In this document: positions 1 through 5,645 of the stretch, piece by piece
How positions within the stretch are numbered: position 1 is the stretch's first letter
How the letters are laid out: each line of letters begins with the position of its first letter
DNA from: a virus
Reading direction: 5' to 3' (one strand)
IMG/VR virus record: IMGVR_UViG_3300020020_000109
Location: 1 to 35,814 of that record
DNA: 35,814 nucleotides
Notes under the pieces: model-generated
Databases searched by the model: none
Told to the model about the DNA's origin: nothing
The model's input: only the letters and a program-made list of their open reading frames with translations
Translations under genes and position numbers: made by a program

Positions 1-298
1 CGGCGTAAACCGGCGCGGCGCGGCGAACCTTCGGGAACAGCGAAGCAGGCAGCAGGGGCTCGGCGACGTACCAGCTATCGTATTCATCACCGTCGAGACG
101 CTGATGCTTGCCGTTCACGACGGGACGCATACCGCGATACTCGCAAGCGTCGTCCAGATCACGCAGGTAAGCGTCAGCGTAATCCTTCGACACAATGCCG
201 GTGTCGCAGCATGCATAACACGTGTAAGGAATACCGTCTTCGTCCAGTTCAGGATACAGGGGGTTGCATTTGGGGCAAGCGGCTTGAAGTGCGTTCAT
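1..298 (-). CDS. Small zinc-ribbon-like early protein (C-terminus cut off by window edge)
   Basis: Reading leftward from the ATG at 298 the frame stays open for 99 codons to the window edge, so the C-terminus is missing. The N-terminus holds two cysteine pairs, C8-x2-C11 and C27-x2-C30, spaced as in a small zinc ribbon, followed by an acidic and aromatic stretch (DGDEYDSWYVAEPLL). The start is chosen because the leader motif CACACCAACCGAAAG lies 6 bases before it, exactly as in its neighbours, with a TATACT box and dyad further upstream. I do not recognise a named family. Zinc binding is inferred from the cysteine spacing alone. Confidence 0.75.
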   Translation of the reverse strand, partial: MNALQAACPKCNPLYPELDEDGIPYTCYACCDTGIVSKDYADAYLRDLDDACEYRGMRPVVNGKHQRLDGDEYDSWYVAEPLLPASLFPKVRRAAPVYA

Positions 299-351
299 TT
301 CTGTCTTTCGGTTGGTGTGCACGAAGTATACACCACCGTTGCCGCGTAACG
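299..351 (-). promoter_or_regulatory. Composite early promoter/leader element, copy 1
   Basis: In the leftward sense: an imperfect dyad (CGTTA/CAACG arms at 337-351), a -10 box TATACT at 325-330, then the leader CACACCAACCGAAAG before the ATG at 298. No convincing TTGACA -35 box is seen at the usual spacing. The dyad occupies that region instead. Confidence 0.7.
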
Positions 352-354
352 CAA

Positions 355-996
355 CTAAATCAGAATTAATTTCTTTCTGAGCCATCGGGCCTGTCCCGTC
401 TTGATTAAATGCATCGCAGCACCGCGCACTTGCAAGTAGGTGAGATCACACCAGCAAGCGAGGTCCATCTCAGTCATCGGGCCTTCGTCGCGTATCGCTC
501 GTGCGACGGCAGCAGAGGGACCGCGCTCGATCACTGGCACGCTGCCGATGCTGCGCACGTGGTACTTCACGCCCATTGCGTCAGCCGTCGCCATGAGCGT
601 GTCAGCGTCGTACCCCAGGTGCCGACAAGCGAGCCCCATGAGCACACCGACGAAGCGCGGGCCATGCCCTTCGTCGTCCGGTGTCAGCCGGTGCGCGGCC
701 TCGTGCAGGATCGTCCAGGGGTTGCGCGCCCATCGGGGCAGGGTGATCCTGTGGCAGTCGTGCGCAATCGCGCTACGCTGCCCCCAGGCGGGCCGCTCGA
801 TGGGCGGCGCGGCAACCCTAGCGCGCCCATAGCGCCCGCGCTCTGCGCGCCAGATCGGGCGCAGGTAGTCCTGGCAGTCTTCCAGGGTCGCGAGCGTGCC
901 GAAGTGGTGCGTGCCCTTCGTGATCCGCGTTTCCCAGGCATAGACCCGGCTGCGCTGATTGTCGCGCCCGCGTAAGGCGACATCATTGCGCGCCAT
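355..996 (-). CDS. Putative HExxH zinc metallohydrolase with C-terminal helix-turn-helix
   Basis: The 213-residue protein has RDNQRSRVYAWE near the N-terminus, then HEAAH at residues 98-102 followed by GHGPRF at about 110-115. This is the HExxH zinc signature plus a third possible histidine ligand, as in SprT-like or WSS1-like metalloproteases. From memory it also resembles the actinobacterial metallohydrolase family TIGR04338, which I could not check. The last 45 residues look like a winged helix-turn-helix (MTEMDLACWCDLTYLQVRGA, then KTGQARWLRKK), so it may bind DNA. The ATG at 996 is preferred because it overlaps the stop of the upstream gene by 14 bases. A frame extension to 1080 would lie wholly inside that gene. 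The substrate is unknown. Confidence 0.7.
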   Translation of the reverse strand: MARNDVALRGRDNQRSRVYAWETRITKGTHHFGTLATLEDCQDYLRPIWRAERGRYGRARVAAPPIERPAWGQRSAIAHDCHRITLPRWARNPWTILHEAAHRLTPDDEGHGPRFVGVLMGLACRHLGYDADTLMATADAMGVKYHVRSIGSVPVIERGPSAAVARAIRDEGPMTEMDLACWCDLTYLQVRGAAMHLIKTGQARWLRKKLILI

Positions 997-1255
997 CTGC
1001 GAGCCAGTCGAGCGCTTCGCGTGCGCATGGTGCATCCCATCCGAACATGCTCGCTTGCACAGCGGATCGAAGCACCGCATCGCTTGCGGGTCGTCCGTTC
1101 AGTTCTTCATGGTCCGGATGAAACACCGGCCAGAAGCCTTTTTCACCGAGCTTCACGCCGATCATCGGTGCGTCGACAAACGTCAACGCCATGTGCGCCG
1201 GGATGAAGATCATGTTCTTCGTGCTGCCGACGATGTCAGCTATGGTTGCGGTCAT
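983..1255 (-). CDS. Conserved-looking small protein of unknown function
   Basis: A 90-residue protein beginning MTATIADIVGSTKNMIFIPA. It contains a plausible beta-rich core (HMALTFVDAPMIGVKLGEKGFWPVFHPDHEEL) and a helical C-terminus rich in alanine. The ATG at 1255 is chosen because the early leader motif (CAACCCACAGAAAG, followed by a second AAAG) lies just upstream. The next ATG upstream, at 1300, lacks the motif and would overlap the preceding gene more. The gene overlaps the 59-residue gene upstream by 20 bases and the metallohydrolase gene downstream by 14, typical of translational coupling. No family recognised. Confidence 0.65.
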   Translation of the reverse strand: MTATIADIVGSTKNMIFIPAHMALTFVDAPMIGVKLGEKGFWPVFHPDHEELNGRPASDAVLRSAVQASMFGWDAPCAREALDWLADGAQ

Positions 1256-1415
1256 TGTGGTGCTTTCTTTCTGTGGGTTGCAGTGTGCGTGCCATTGCAC
1301 GAAGGATGGCGTGTTGCTCGGGCAGCAAGTAGATGCCTCTGACTTCTGTAAGACCTTCGACGGTGCGTCGGGCTCGGTACAGTGCTTGTCGTTCTGCGGT
1401 AGTTTGTGCGCTCAT
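1236..1415 (-). CDS. 59-residue basic protein, possibly ribbon-helix-helix-like
   Basis: A short protein that begins MSAQTTAERQALYRARRTVE and continues with a strand-like EVRGIYLL and a helix PEQHAILRAMARTL. The order strand, helix, basic residues recalls small phage and plasmid DNA-binding proteins of the ribbon-helix-helix type, but no residue proves it. The ATG at 1415 has a true Shine-Dalgarno GGAG 8 bases upstream, one of few in this cluster, and overlaps the TAA of the preceding gene as TAATG. The last 20 bases overlap the next gene. Confidence 0.65.
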   Translation of the reverse strand: MSAQTTAERQALYRARRTVEGLTEVRGIYLLPEQHAILRAMARTLQPTERKHHNDRNHS

Positions 1416-1594
1416 TAGGGACACTCCAAAAAAATGTATCGTGTGAAGCTCATGCCACATTTGGTGCAGTGAGTCGGCTCTTCGTCGATCACATTCCCAG
1501 CAGTGTCCAGATGTTGAGCGTACTCCCACGTGTGCTGACATCCAGCAGGAAAAGAAGGAGAGACATGAACAGTATACAACGGATTATCATCCAC
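1415..1594 (-). CDS. 59-residue zinc-finger-like protein with GTG start
   Basis: This frame encodes VDDNPLYTVHVSPSFPAGCQ, then HTWEYAQHLDTAGNVIDEE, then HCTKCGMSFTRYIFLECP. The C-x-H-x-W and HCTKCG blocks look like the two halves of a small zinc ribbon, and the composition is far more protein-like than the other two frames. The only usual start is GTG at 1594, 11 bases after the motif CAACGAAAG. Counting back, the frame is closed by TAA just upstream of a CTG at about 1621. The stop TAA overlaps the next ATG. A competing ATG at 1596 in another frame gives a 35-residue hydrophobic peptide (see rejected items). The start is uncertain. Confidence 0.6.
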   Translation of the reverse strand: MDDNPLYTVHVSPSFPAGCQHTWEYAQHLDTAGNVIDEEPTHCTKCGMSFTRYIFLECP

Positions 1595-1624
1595 ATGGTC
1601 TTTGTCTTTCGTTGATTGCTCCAG

Positions 1625-1864
1625 TTATTGCGTAACGTTGCCAGCACCATCGCAGGCAAAGCATACACCATTCGCGACGTGAGCGAAGCTCCTGATCCAT
1701 CCCGAGCCCATGCACCTGCCGCAGCGCATGACACCGGCAGCGGTGCGCTTAGCGGCGCGAGTGGCGAGCACTGCCTTGACAGCGGCGCGGGCGGTATCTT
1801 CGCCGACTGCCCAGGACCAGAACGCATCTTTCTGCTCTTGCGTCTCTTCGTAATAGTGTGTCAT
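1625..1864 (-). CDS. 79-residue protein with C-terminal DnaJ-like zinc knuckles
   Basis: The N-terminal 44 residues are helical and charged (MTHYYEETQEQKDAFWSWAV). The C-terminal third holds C48-x2-C51-x-G-x-G and C68-x2-C71-x-G-x-G (CGRCMGSG and CFACDGAG), the zinc-binding CxxCxGxG repeats known from DnaJ and from many small phage proteins. The same pair of knuckles with almost the same wording sits at the N-terminus of the gene at 4168-4521, so the two are probably related by domain shuffling. The ATG follows CACCAACAGAAAG by 7 bases. Role unknown; DnaJ co-chaperone function is not implied because there is no J domain. Confidence 0.8.
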   Translation of the reverse strand: MTHYYEETQEQKDAFWSWAVGEDTARAAVKAVLATRAAKRTAAGVMRCGRCMGSGWIRSFAHVANGVCFACDGAGNVTQ

Positions 1865-1919
1865 CGTCTGCTTTCTGTTGGTGAGCCTAGATTATAGCAC
1901 CGTTATCGGGTAACGGTGC
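1865..1919 (-). promoter_or_regulatory. Composite early promoter/leader element, copy 2
   Basis: Perfect 9-bp inverted repeat GCACCGTTA (1897-1905) and TAACGGTGC (1911-1919) with a 5-base spacer. It abuts a perfect -10 box TATAAT (1891-1896, read leftward), followed by CTCACCAACAGAAAG before the ATG at 1864. Confidence 0.8.
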
Positions 1920-1924
1920 GTTGT

Positions 1925-2140
1925 TTATGCGCAAATTGCGCGGAAGATTTTCGCCTGCTCGCGATAGTAATCGCGTGTGGCCTGATTGACCGAGCGGTCA
2001 CGCGAGGCTTCTTCGCACTCGCACACCGCAACAGCGGCAAGGAGATCGGCCTTCTCTTGATCGAAGGGACGCCCGAAGTCGGCGAAGATAAACGCGTCGT
2101 AAGTGGCGATTGCCTTGTCTGCTGCTTGATATTTGGTCAT
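1925..2140 (-). CDS. 71-residue helical protein of unknown function
   Basis: The sequence is mostly helix-forming and charged (MTKYQAADKAIATYDAFIFA, later DQEKADLLAAVAVCECEEAS and RDYYREQAKIFRAIC). No motif or family recognised. The ATG at 2140 is fixed by the leader CACACCAACCGAAAG 6 bases upstream. It has its own promoter element and is followed by the next copy, so it can be expressed as a single-gene unit. Confidence 0.7.
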   Translation of the reverse strand: MTKYQAADKAIATYDAFIFADFGRPFDQEKADLLAAVAVCECEEASRDRSVNQATRDYYREQAKIFRAICA

Positions 2141-2190
2141 TTTCGTCTTTCGGTTGGTGTGACCGAATTATAACCCGTTATTGCGTAACG
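2141..2190 (-). promoter_or_regulatory. Composite early promoter/leader element, copy 3 (overlaps coding end)
   Basis: Dyad CGTTA (2176-2180) and TAACG (2186-2190), -10 box TATAAT (2167-2172), leader CACACCAACCGAAAG. The dyad and the -10 box lie inside the last codons and stop codon of the upstream gene at 2168. Confidence 0.75.
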
Positions 2191-2377
2191 TCGCAAGCGC
2201 TTTCTGAAAATGTTCATAGGCGTCTGCTTTCGCTTGTCGGAACGTGGTCGACTGCGACACCTCGACACCGTTGTACTTCAGACTCCACACGTCACCCAGG
2301 CGAGAATGATCCTTCTCGCACGTGTAGTTGCCGCAGATGTACCGCCCGTGCGCATACTTGTGCCTGTGCCATCTCAT
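2168..2377 (-). CDS. 69-residue basic protein with possible zinc site
   Basis: The protein starts MRWHRHKYAHGRYICGNYTC. Its dense histidines and the pair C15, C20 suggest a metal site. It continues with DVWSLKYNGVEVSQSTTFRQ, a strand-turn-strand that resembles small phage modules, and ends in a helix. The ATG at 2377 overlaps the TGA of the upstream gene (ATGA), so translation is probably coupled. An in-frame ATG at 2413 would intrude into that gene. The final residues TLRNNGL and the stop codon are encoded by the promoter dyad and -10 box of the next gene. No family recognised. Confidence 0.65.
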   Translation of the reverse strand: MRWHRHKYAHGRYICGNYTCEKDHSRLGDVWSLKYNGVEVSQSTTFRQAKADAYEHFQKALATLRNNGL

Positions 2378-2838
2378 GCGGGCACCTCCACGAGCACCCA
2401 GGCGGATACCCATTTGCGGCCTGCTTCACCTGGGACGCTCGCGATCTGCGGCACACCGTCGAATTGCATGACGCCTTCGCGCACGGCGACAGCGAACTTC
2501 GTCTGTGCGGCCTGGATGATGGCGAGTTCTTCGCGTGCGCGAGCGTGTCGCTTTGCGCGATCCGCATCTATGATGCGCTGCTCTTCTTCGAGCTTTGTGC
2601 GCTGTTCATCGAGCCATCTGCCGTGCCGTATCCAATCGATATTTTGATCGAGCAACCATGCCTCTGCTTCGGCATCGGCGAAGATTACGCTCGTGCCTAG
2701 ACTACCCTCCCACGGTGCCTGTCTGCCGTTGATGCGGCCTGTGACGCTCACACGTCCGTTCTCGTGCTGGTGTACGCTGACCGAGTCGAGGAGCTTGCCT
2801 GCGTTGTTCTTTGCGTCGTTCGCGATTCTGAATTTCAT
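2374..2838 (-). CDS. 154-residue protein of unknown function with coiled-coil centre
   Basis: An N-terminal strand-rich domain (MKFRIANDAKNNAGKLLDSV, then VHQHENGRVSVTGRINGR) is followed by a long charged helix at about residues 75-112 (LDEQRTKLEEEQRIIDADRA) and a compact C-terminus. No named family recognised. The start has the early leader CACAGCAGAAAG 6 bases upstream, without a promoter box, so it is probably cotranscribed with the gene at 2862. The stop overlaps the next start. Confidence 0.7.
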   Translation of the reverse strand: MKFRIANDAKNNAGKLLDSVSVHQHENGRVSVTGRINGRQAPWEGSLGTSVIFADAEAEAWLLDQNIDWIRHGRWLDEQRTKLEEEQRIIDADRAKRHARAREELAIIQAAQTKFAVAVREGVMQFDGVPQIASVPGEAGRKWVSAWVLVEVPA

Positions 2839-2861
2839 GGTGTGCTTTCTGCTGTGGGTGG

Positions 2862-3266
2862 TTATTCGGTTTCGCTCGGTAGGTCGGTCAACAGTTCGTC
2901 ATGCATCTCGACATCATCGAAGCTGATCTCTGCGTCGGGCATGTCGATGCTTGCTTCGTCTAGGTCGACGCTCTGCCATGCTTCGATCATCTCGCGCACT
3001 GCGCTGCCCTTGTCGCCTTCTTGCCAGCGTTCGGACTTCTCTTCGAAATCGTTCTCCCAATTCTGCGCGACATCTTCAGCGAACGACTTCGCTTCAGCGA
3101 GCGCTTCATTGTAGGCGTCGAGTGCCTCTTGCAGTTCTGCGCGTGCGACGGTCATCGCATCATTAAACGCTGTCACTGCGGTGTTGACCGCTTCGCGTTG
3201 CTCTTGAATCTTCACCGCGATTGCGTCGCGCTGTGCTGTTTGTTCTTTGGTGAGCTTGAAGGGCAT
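2862..3266 (-). CDS. 134-residue acidic coiled-coil protein
   Basis: Residues 5-75 form a nearly continuous heptad-like helix (LTKEQTAQRDAIAVKIQEQR, later ARAELQEALDAYNEALAEA). The C-terminal 40 residues are strongly acidic (DLDEASIDMPDAEISFDDVE). Such acidic small proteins of phages often act as DNA mimics or protein inhibitors, but nothing here proves that. The ATG at 3266 overlaps the upstream TAA. The upstream gene's last codons supply a leader-like CATCAAGAAAG 7 bases before it. Confidence 0.7.
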   Translation of the reverse strand: MPFKLTKEQTAQRDAIAVKIQEQREAVNTAVTAFNDAMTVARAELQEALDAYNEALAEAKSFAEDVAQNWENDFEEKSERWQEGDKGSAVREMIEAWQSVDLDEASIDMPDAEISFDDVEMHDELLTDLPSETE

Positions 3267-3445
3267 TAGTTGCTTTCTTGATGGTAGATGAAATACTCGG
3301 CAGGGTTGCCGTGCTTCTTGTCCCTAGAGTTATACAGGGACGTTCTGCGGGTGATGAATTGCTTCGCCTCTTCCAGGGTTGCGCCTGCCCAGACGATGAG
3401 ACAACCTCCCATCGGTCCGGCTTCGCATACAAAGTATTCTGGCAT
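3266..3445 (-). CDS. 59-residue protein of unknown function
   Basis: The frame encodes MPEYFVCEAGPMGGCLIVWA, then GATLEEAKQFITRRTSLYNS and a tyrosine-rich end (EYFIYHQESN). A predicted strand-strand-helix order is typical of small phage accessory proteins. The ATG at 3445 follows a leader-like CAACTGAAAGAAAG overlapping the end of the preceding gene. The stop TAA overlaps the next ATG. Tight packing with both neighbours and fully protein-like composition support it. No family recognised. Confidence 0.65.
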   Translation of the reverse strand: MPEYFVCEAGPMGGCLIVWAGATLEEAKQFITRRTSLYNSRDKKHGNPAEYFIYHQESN

Positions 3446-3454
3446 GTCTTTCTT

Positions 3455-3628
3455 TCAGTTGATGGATTTGAGTGCCGACATCGGCAACGCGATCTCTCCG
3501 CGCATCTTGCGGCCTGTGGTCGGGCAGACCTCTTTGAGTTGCGCATACTGCTCGTTGCCGATGGTGCGAAACCCCAGGATCACGAAGGTTCCGACCTTGA
3601 CGCCTTTGACTGTTTGTCCGATTTGCAT
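3455..3628 (-). CDS. 57-residue protein, possibly a small beta-barrel
   Basis: The frame encodes MQIGQTVKGVKVGTFVILGF, RTIGNEQYAQLKEVCPTTGR and KMRGEIALPMSALKSIN. The run of alternating hydrophobic strands with glycine turns and basic residues looks like a small SH3-like or OB-like barrel, as in several phage nucleic-acid-binding proteins. This is an inference from pattern only. Its ATG lies 6 bases after CAACAGAAAGG and it has its own promoter element, making it the first gene of a short operon with the genes at 3266, 2862, 2374 and 2168. Confidence 0.7.
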   Translation of the reverse strand: MQIGQTVKGVKVGTFVILGFRTIGNEQYAQLKEVCPTTGRKMRGEIALPMSALKSIN

Positions 3629-3684
3629 TTTGTGCCTTTCTGTTGGTGAGCTTGAATTATAGCACCGTTAGCGGGTAACGGTGC
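3629..3684 (-). promoter_or_regulatory. Composite early promoter/leader element, copy 4
   Basis: Perfect 9-bp inverted repeat GCACCGTTA (3662-3670) and TAACGGTGC (3676-3684). Perfect -10 box TATAAT (3656-3661), then CTCACCAACAGAAAG. A run of nine T (plus strand) lies just beyond the dyad. Confidence 0.8.
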
Positions 3685-3695
3685 GTTCTTTTTTT

Positions 3696-4079
3696 TTATT
3701 TGACGGCGAAGGGCTTGTTCCACTTGCCGACGTTGATGTCGACATAGTGACCGACGTGGAAATAATCGGTCATGCTGTCTGACTTGTCGAAGTTGTCGAG
3801 GTTCAGAGCGTCGCTGATCTTTGCGAAAATCGCGGTCATCTCGGCGCACGTGAAGCACTCGTCGGTGCGCTTGTGGTAAATCTGCGCATAGGTCATCGTG
3901 GCAGGGTTGCGGAACTCGCTCGGCACCAGGGCTGCGATGATGTCGACGGGTGCCGAAGCGATGTTCAGAACGATGGTGGAGTGGTTCTGCACAGCGAGTG
4001 TGTACTTCCAACCCTTCGGCATCACCGGCTTGAGTGCGGCGGCGATTTTTGCTTTCTTGTCTTGATCTACGTAGGCCAT
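3696..4079 (-). CDS. 127-residue protein of unknown function
   Basis: A soluble mixed alpha/beta protein: helix (DQDKKAKIAAALKPVMP), strands (GWKYTLAVQNHSTIVLNI), a segment with two cysteines (TDECFTCAEMTAIFAKISDA) and an aromatic C-terminus. I do not recognise a named domain, though the layout (LKPVMPKGWKYTLAVQNHST) resembles conserved hypothetical proteins seen in other phages. The start at 4079 has the motif CACACAGAAAG 6 bases upstream and a variant promoter element further up. Confidence 0.75.
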   Translation of the reverse strand: MAYVDQDKKAKIAAALKPVMPKGWKYTLAVQNHSTIVLNIASAPVDIIAALVPSEFRNPATMTYAQIYHKRTDECFTCAEMTAIFAKISDALNLDNFDKSDSMTDYFHVGHYVDINVGKWNKPFAVK

Positions 4080-4156
4080 GATGTTCTTTCTGTGTGTCGG
4101 TTGCTGAAGATTCGATTATAGCGAGTTTTTCGCCGTTATGGTGGTAACGGCGAAAA
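4080..4156 (-). promoter_or_regulatory. Composite early promoter/leader element, copy 5 (long-arm variant)
   Basis: The inverted repeat is extended to 12-bp arms, TTTTCGCCGTTA (4127-4138) and its complement (4145-4156), with a 6-base spacer instead of 5. The -10 box TATAAT (4115-4120) is set off by 6 bases. The leader is altered (CAACCGACACACAGAAAG) and longer than in other copies. Confidence 0.75.
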
Positions 4157-4167
4157 TCTTTTGACTG

Positions 4168-4521
4168 TTACATCTCTTGTGCGAGGGCAGCGCTGACCAT
4201 CTCGCCGATTGTCTTGCCGGTGTTGCGCTTGGCTGCGCACATGCGGTCGTATGCGCCCTTCTCATTGTCGGCGAAGGGACCATACAGAGCGTCGATCTCG
4301 GCGCTGAATTGGCGAGCGAGTTCCTGACGGCGGGCCATCGTGGCGTCAGCCTTCGCTTGACGTGCGGCCTTCGCTGCCTGGGCCTTCGTGTGCTTGGCGG
4401 CGTCGACCATCATGAAGCCTGCGCCATTGCAGCCGAAGCACACCGTGCCGCGTGTCAGGTTGAAACTGAACTTGCCCGAGCCCATGCAGCGTGTGCAGGT
4501 GATTTTAGTTGCTTTGGTCAT
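4168..4521 (-). CDS. 117-residue protein with N-terminal DnaJ-like zinc knuckles
   Basis: Residues 9-12 and 28-31 form CxxCxGxG knuckles (CTRCMGSG and CFGCNGAG) that match those at the C-terminus of the 1625-1864 product. The rest is a basic, alanine-rich helical region (AKHTKAQAAKAARQAKADAT) and a helical end (GKTIGEMVSAALAQEM). Zinc binding is well supported by the motif. The function is unknown, though the lysine- and alanine-rich helix suggests nucleic acid contact. The start follows TTAACGAAAGACGCAA, a degenerate leader. Confidence 0.8.
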   Translation of the reverse strand: MTKATKITCTRCMGSGKFSFNLTRGTVCFGCNGAGFMMVDAAKHTKAQAAKAARQAKADATMARRQELARQFSAEIDALYGPFADNEKGAYDRMCAAKRNTGKTIGEMVSAALAQEM

Positions 4522-4580
4522 TTGCGTCTTTCGTTAATTCGTTGCGATGACGAATTATAGCCCGACGTTATCGCGTAACG
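4522..4580 (-). promoter_or_regulatory. Composite early promoter/leader element, copy 6
   Basis: Dyad CGTTA (4566-4570) and TAACG (4576-4580), with the -10 box TATAAT at 4554-4559. The leader is degenerate (GAATTAACGAAAG) and lacks the usual CACACCAAC part. Confidence 0.7.
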
Positions 4581-4599
4581 CAACAGCAAATGAAAATAA

Positions 4600-4815
4600 T
4601 TATTTGGCGACGGCTTTGGCGGCGAGTTGTCCTGCATAGGTACAGGGTTCCCAGGTGATAACGGTGGTCACGGCACTGCCTGGACGCACCATGAGCCGGT
4701 CTGCGCGCCTGATGGCACGTAGAGCCGTTGCGGCGCTCTTGTAGGTTCGGTCGTGCTCTTTCCAGAGCCATCCGCCCGCAGGCAGTTCCATCAGGGTGAT
4801 CGAGCGGCGAATCAT
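4600..4815 (-). CDS. 71-residue protein of unknown function
   Basis: The frame encodes MIRRSITLMELPAGGWLWKE, a helix HDRTYKSAATALRAIRRADR and a strand-rich end. Its start overlaps the TGA of the preceding gene (ATGA), so the two are probably translated together. This favours it over the longer overlapping frame that begins at 4828. No family recognised. Confidence 0.65.
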   Translation of the reverse strand: MIRRSITLMELPAGGWLWKEHDRTYKSAATALRAIRRADRLMVRPGSAVTTVITWEPCTYAGQLAAKAVAK

Positions 4816-5060
4816 CGCACGTACCCATTGCGGATCAGGAATGCCAGCAGATCGGCCTGTGAGCCTTCGCGGGTCTTTCCCTTATACAGTGGGTGGCAGT
4901 TCACGTAATAGACCGTCTTGCCTTCGCGGCATAGTTCGCCGATCAGATGCATTGCCTTCTCTTCGAGTCGTTCCAGACGTTCGACGGTCTTGTCGTCACG
5001 ATTCATGCGCGTGATGTGCTTGCGTTCCATGATCTCGTCCCAGGATTTGCGTGCTGTCAT
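4812..5060 (-). CDS. 82-residue helical protein of unknown function
   Basis: The N-terminal half is a charged helix (DKTVERLERLEEKAMHLIGE). The second half reads TVYYVNCHPLYKGKTREGSQ and then a helix ADLLAFLIRNGYVR. No named family recognised. The ATG at 5060 lies 6 bases after CACACCAACAGAAAG and has its own -10 box and dyad. It forms a two-gene unit with the gene at 4600. Confidence 0.7.
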   Translation of the reverse strand: MTARKSWDEIMERKHITRMNRDDKTVERLERLEEKAMHLIGELCREGKTVYYVNCHPLYKGKTREGSQADLLAFLIRNGYVR

Positions 5061-5113
5061 TTCTGTCTTTCTGTTGGTGTGCCGCTAGTATAGCACAGCG
5101 TTACTCGATAACG
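5061..5113 (-). promoter_or_regulatory. Composite early promoter/leader element, copy 7 (overlaps coding end)
   Basis: Dyad CGTTA (5099-5103) and TAACG (5109-5113), -10 box TATACT (5087-5092), leader CACACCAACAGAAAG. The dyad covers the last codons and the TAA stop of the gene at 5101. The -10 block with its flank is nearly identical to that of copy 10. Confidence 0.75.
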
Positions 5114-5340
5114 GCGACTTCGACAACACTCCATCCAAAAGATAGCCATCGACCTTCGGTCGGTGCCCAGAAGCGATTGACTCGATTCAGAGCCACGAGC
5201 GTGACTTGTCGAACTTCGCCGGTGTACGTGATGGTGTCGCAATCCATGCCGGTGCGCGGGAAGCACCGATCATAGCGCAGCATGTCGAGGGGGAAGTCCC
5301 CCCTCCCTTCGACGGTGAATTTAATGTCTGCTTTTTTCAT
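5101..5340 (-). CDS. 79-residue protein of unknown function
   Basis: The protein starts MKKADIKFTVEGRGDFPLDM and continues with alternating strands (DTITYTGEVRQVTLVALNRV) and an aromatic end (FWAPTEGRWLSFGWSVVEVA), suggesting a small beta-rich fold. The start at 5340 directly follows the stop of the gene at 5343, so coupling is likely. The in-frame ATG at 5388 would overlap that gene by 46 bases. Its last residues are encoded by the promoter dyad of the next unit. No family recognised. Confidence 0.65.
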   Translation of the reverse strand: MKKADIKFTVEGRGDFPLDMLRYDRCFPRTGMDCDTITYTGEVRQVTLVALNRVNRFWAPTEGRWLSFGWSVVEVAVIE

Positions 5341-5342
5341 GA

Positions 5343-5645
5343 TTACATGCTCGTATAGAGGCCGGTGTGTTCTTCGAACGAAGCGCACAGTTGATCGGCG
5401 AAGATGCTCTTGACTGCGGCCTTCGTGGTGAGCTTGAGCGAGCGCAGCGAATAGAACGTGACGTTATACAGGTCGTCTTCGGTCAGCGTGACGGCAACAC
5501 GATTCACGCCTTTGGCGTTGCGGCCAATCGAGAACATTAGCGTTCCGCGTTGGTCCTTGGAGTCGAACGAGAAGTTCTTCGCGCCGGTCATGACCGCGAA
5601 CTTGTTGCCGCCGAGTTGCTTGATGATGGTTTCTGCGATTTGCAT
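5343..5645 (-). CDS. 100-residue protein of unknown function
   Basis: A basic, strand-rich protein: MQIAETIIKQLGGNKFAVMT, GAKNFSFDSKDQRGTLMFSI, then VAVTLTEDDLYNVTFYSLRS and a helical C-terminus. The pattern NKFAVMTGAKNF...LMFSIGRN...VAVTLTEDDLYNV resembles a family of small hypothetical proteins found in many phages of Proteobacteria, but I cannot name it. Its start has the consensus leader CACACCAACCGAAAG at 6 bases. Confidence 0.75.
   Translation of the reverse strand: MQIAETIIKQLGGNKFAVMTGAKNFSFDSKDQRGTLMFSIGRNAKGVNRVAVTLTEDDLYNVTFYSLRSLKLTTKAAVKSIFADQLCASFEEHTGLYTSM

Noticed and set aside
409-975. A 188-residue plus-strand open frame opposite the metallohydrolase gene
   Set aside because: High GC without stops on the opposite strand explains it. 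Its sequence has no domain, and the minus-strand frame has HExxH and fits the operon.
355-1080. Extended form of the HExxH protein starting at 1080
   Set aside because: The extra 28 residues lie wholly inside the gene at 983-1255 and lack a leader or Shine-Dalgarno site.
1236-1541. Longer frame starting at 1541 for the 59-residue gene
   Set aside because: The upstream 42 codons overlap the zinc-ribbon gene in another frame. The internal ATG at 1415 has the only good GGAG.
1489-1596. A 35-residue hydrophobic frame starting at ATG 1596 (MWMIIRCILFMSLLLFLLDV), possible small membrane protein
   Set aside because: It lies in the same DNA as the zinc-ribbon frame at 1415-1594, which has clear cysteine and histidine motifs and closes on the next start. 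Only one is likely real. It remains a fallback if the GTG start is not used.
3685-3695. Intrinsic terminator formed by the copy 4 dyad and the neighbouring T run
   Set aside because: The T run follows the dyad only in the plus direction. There is no plus-strand gene here, and the leftward reading has an A run in front, so the dyad is better explained as an operator.
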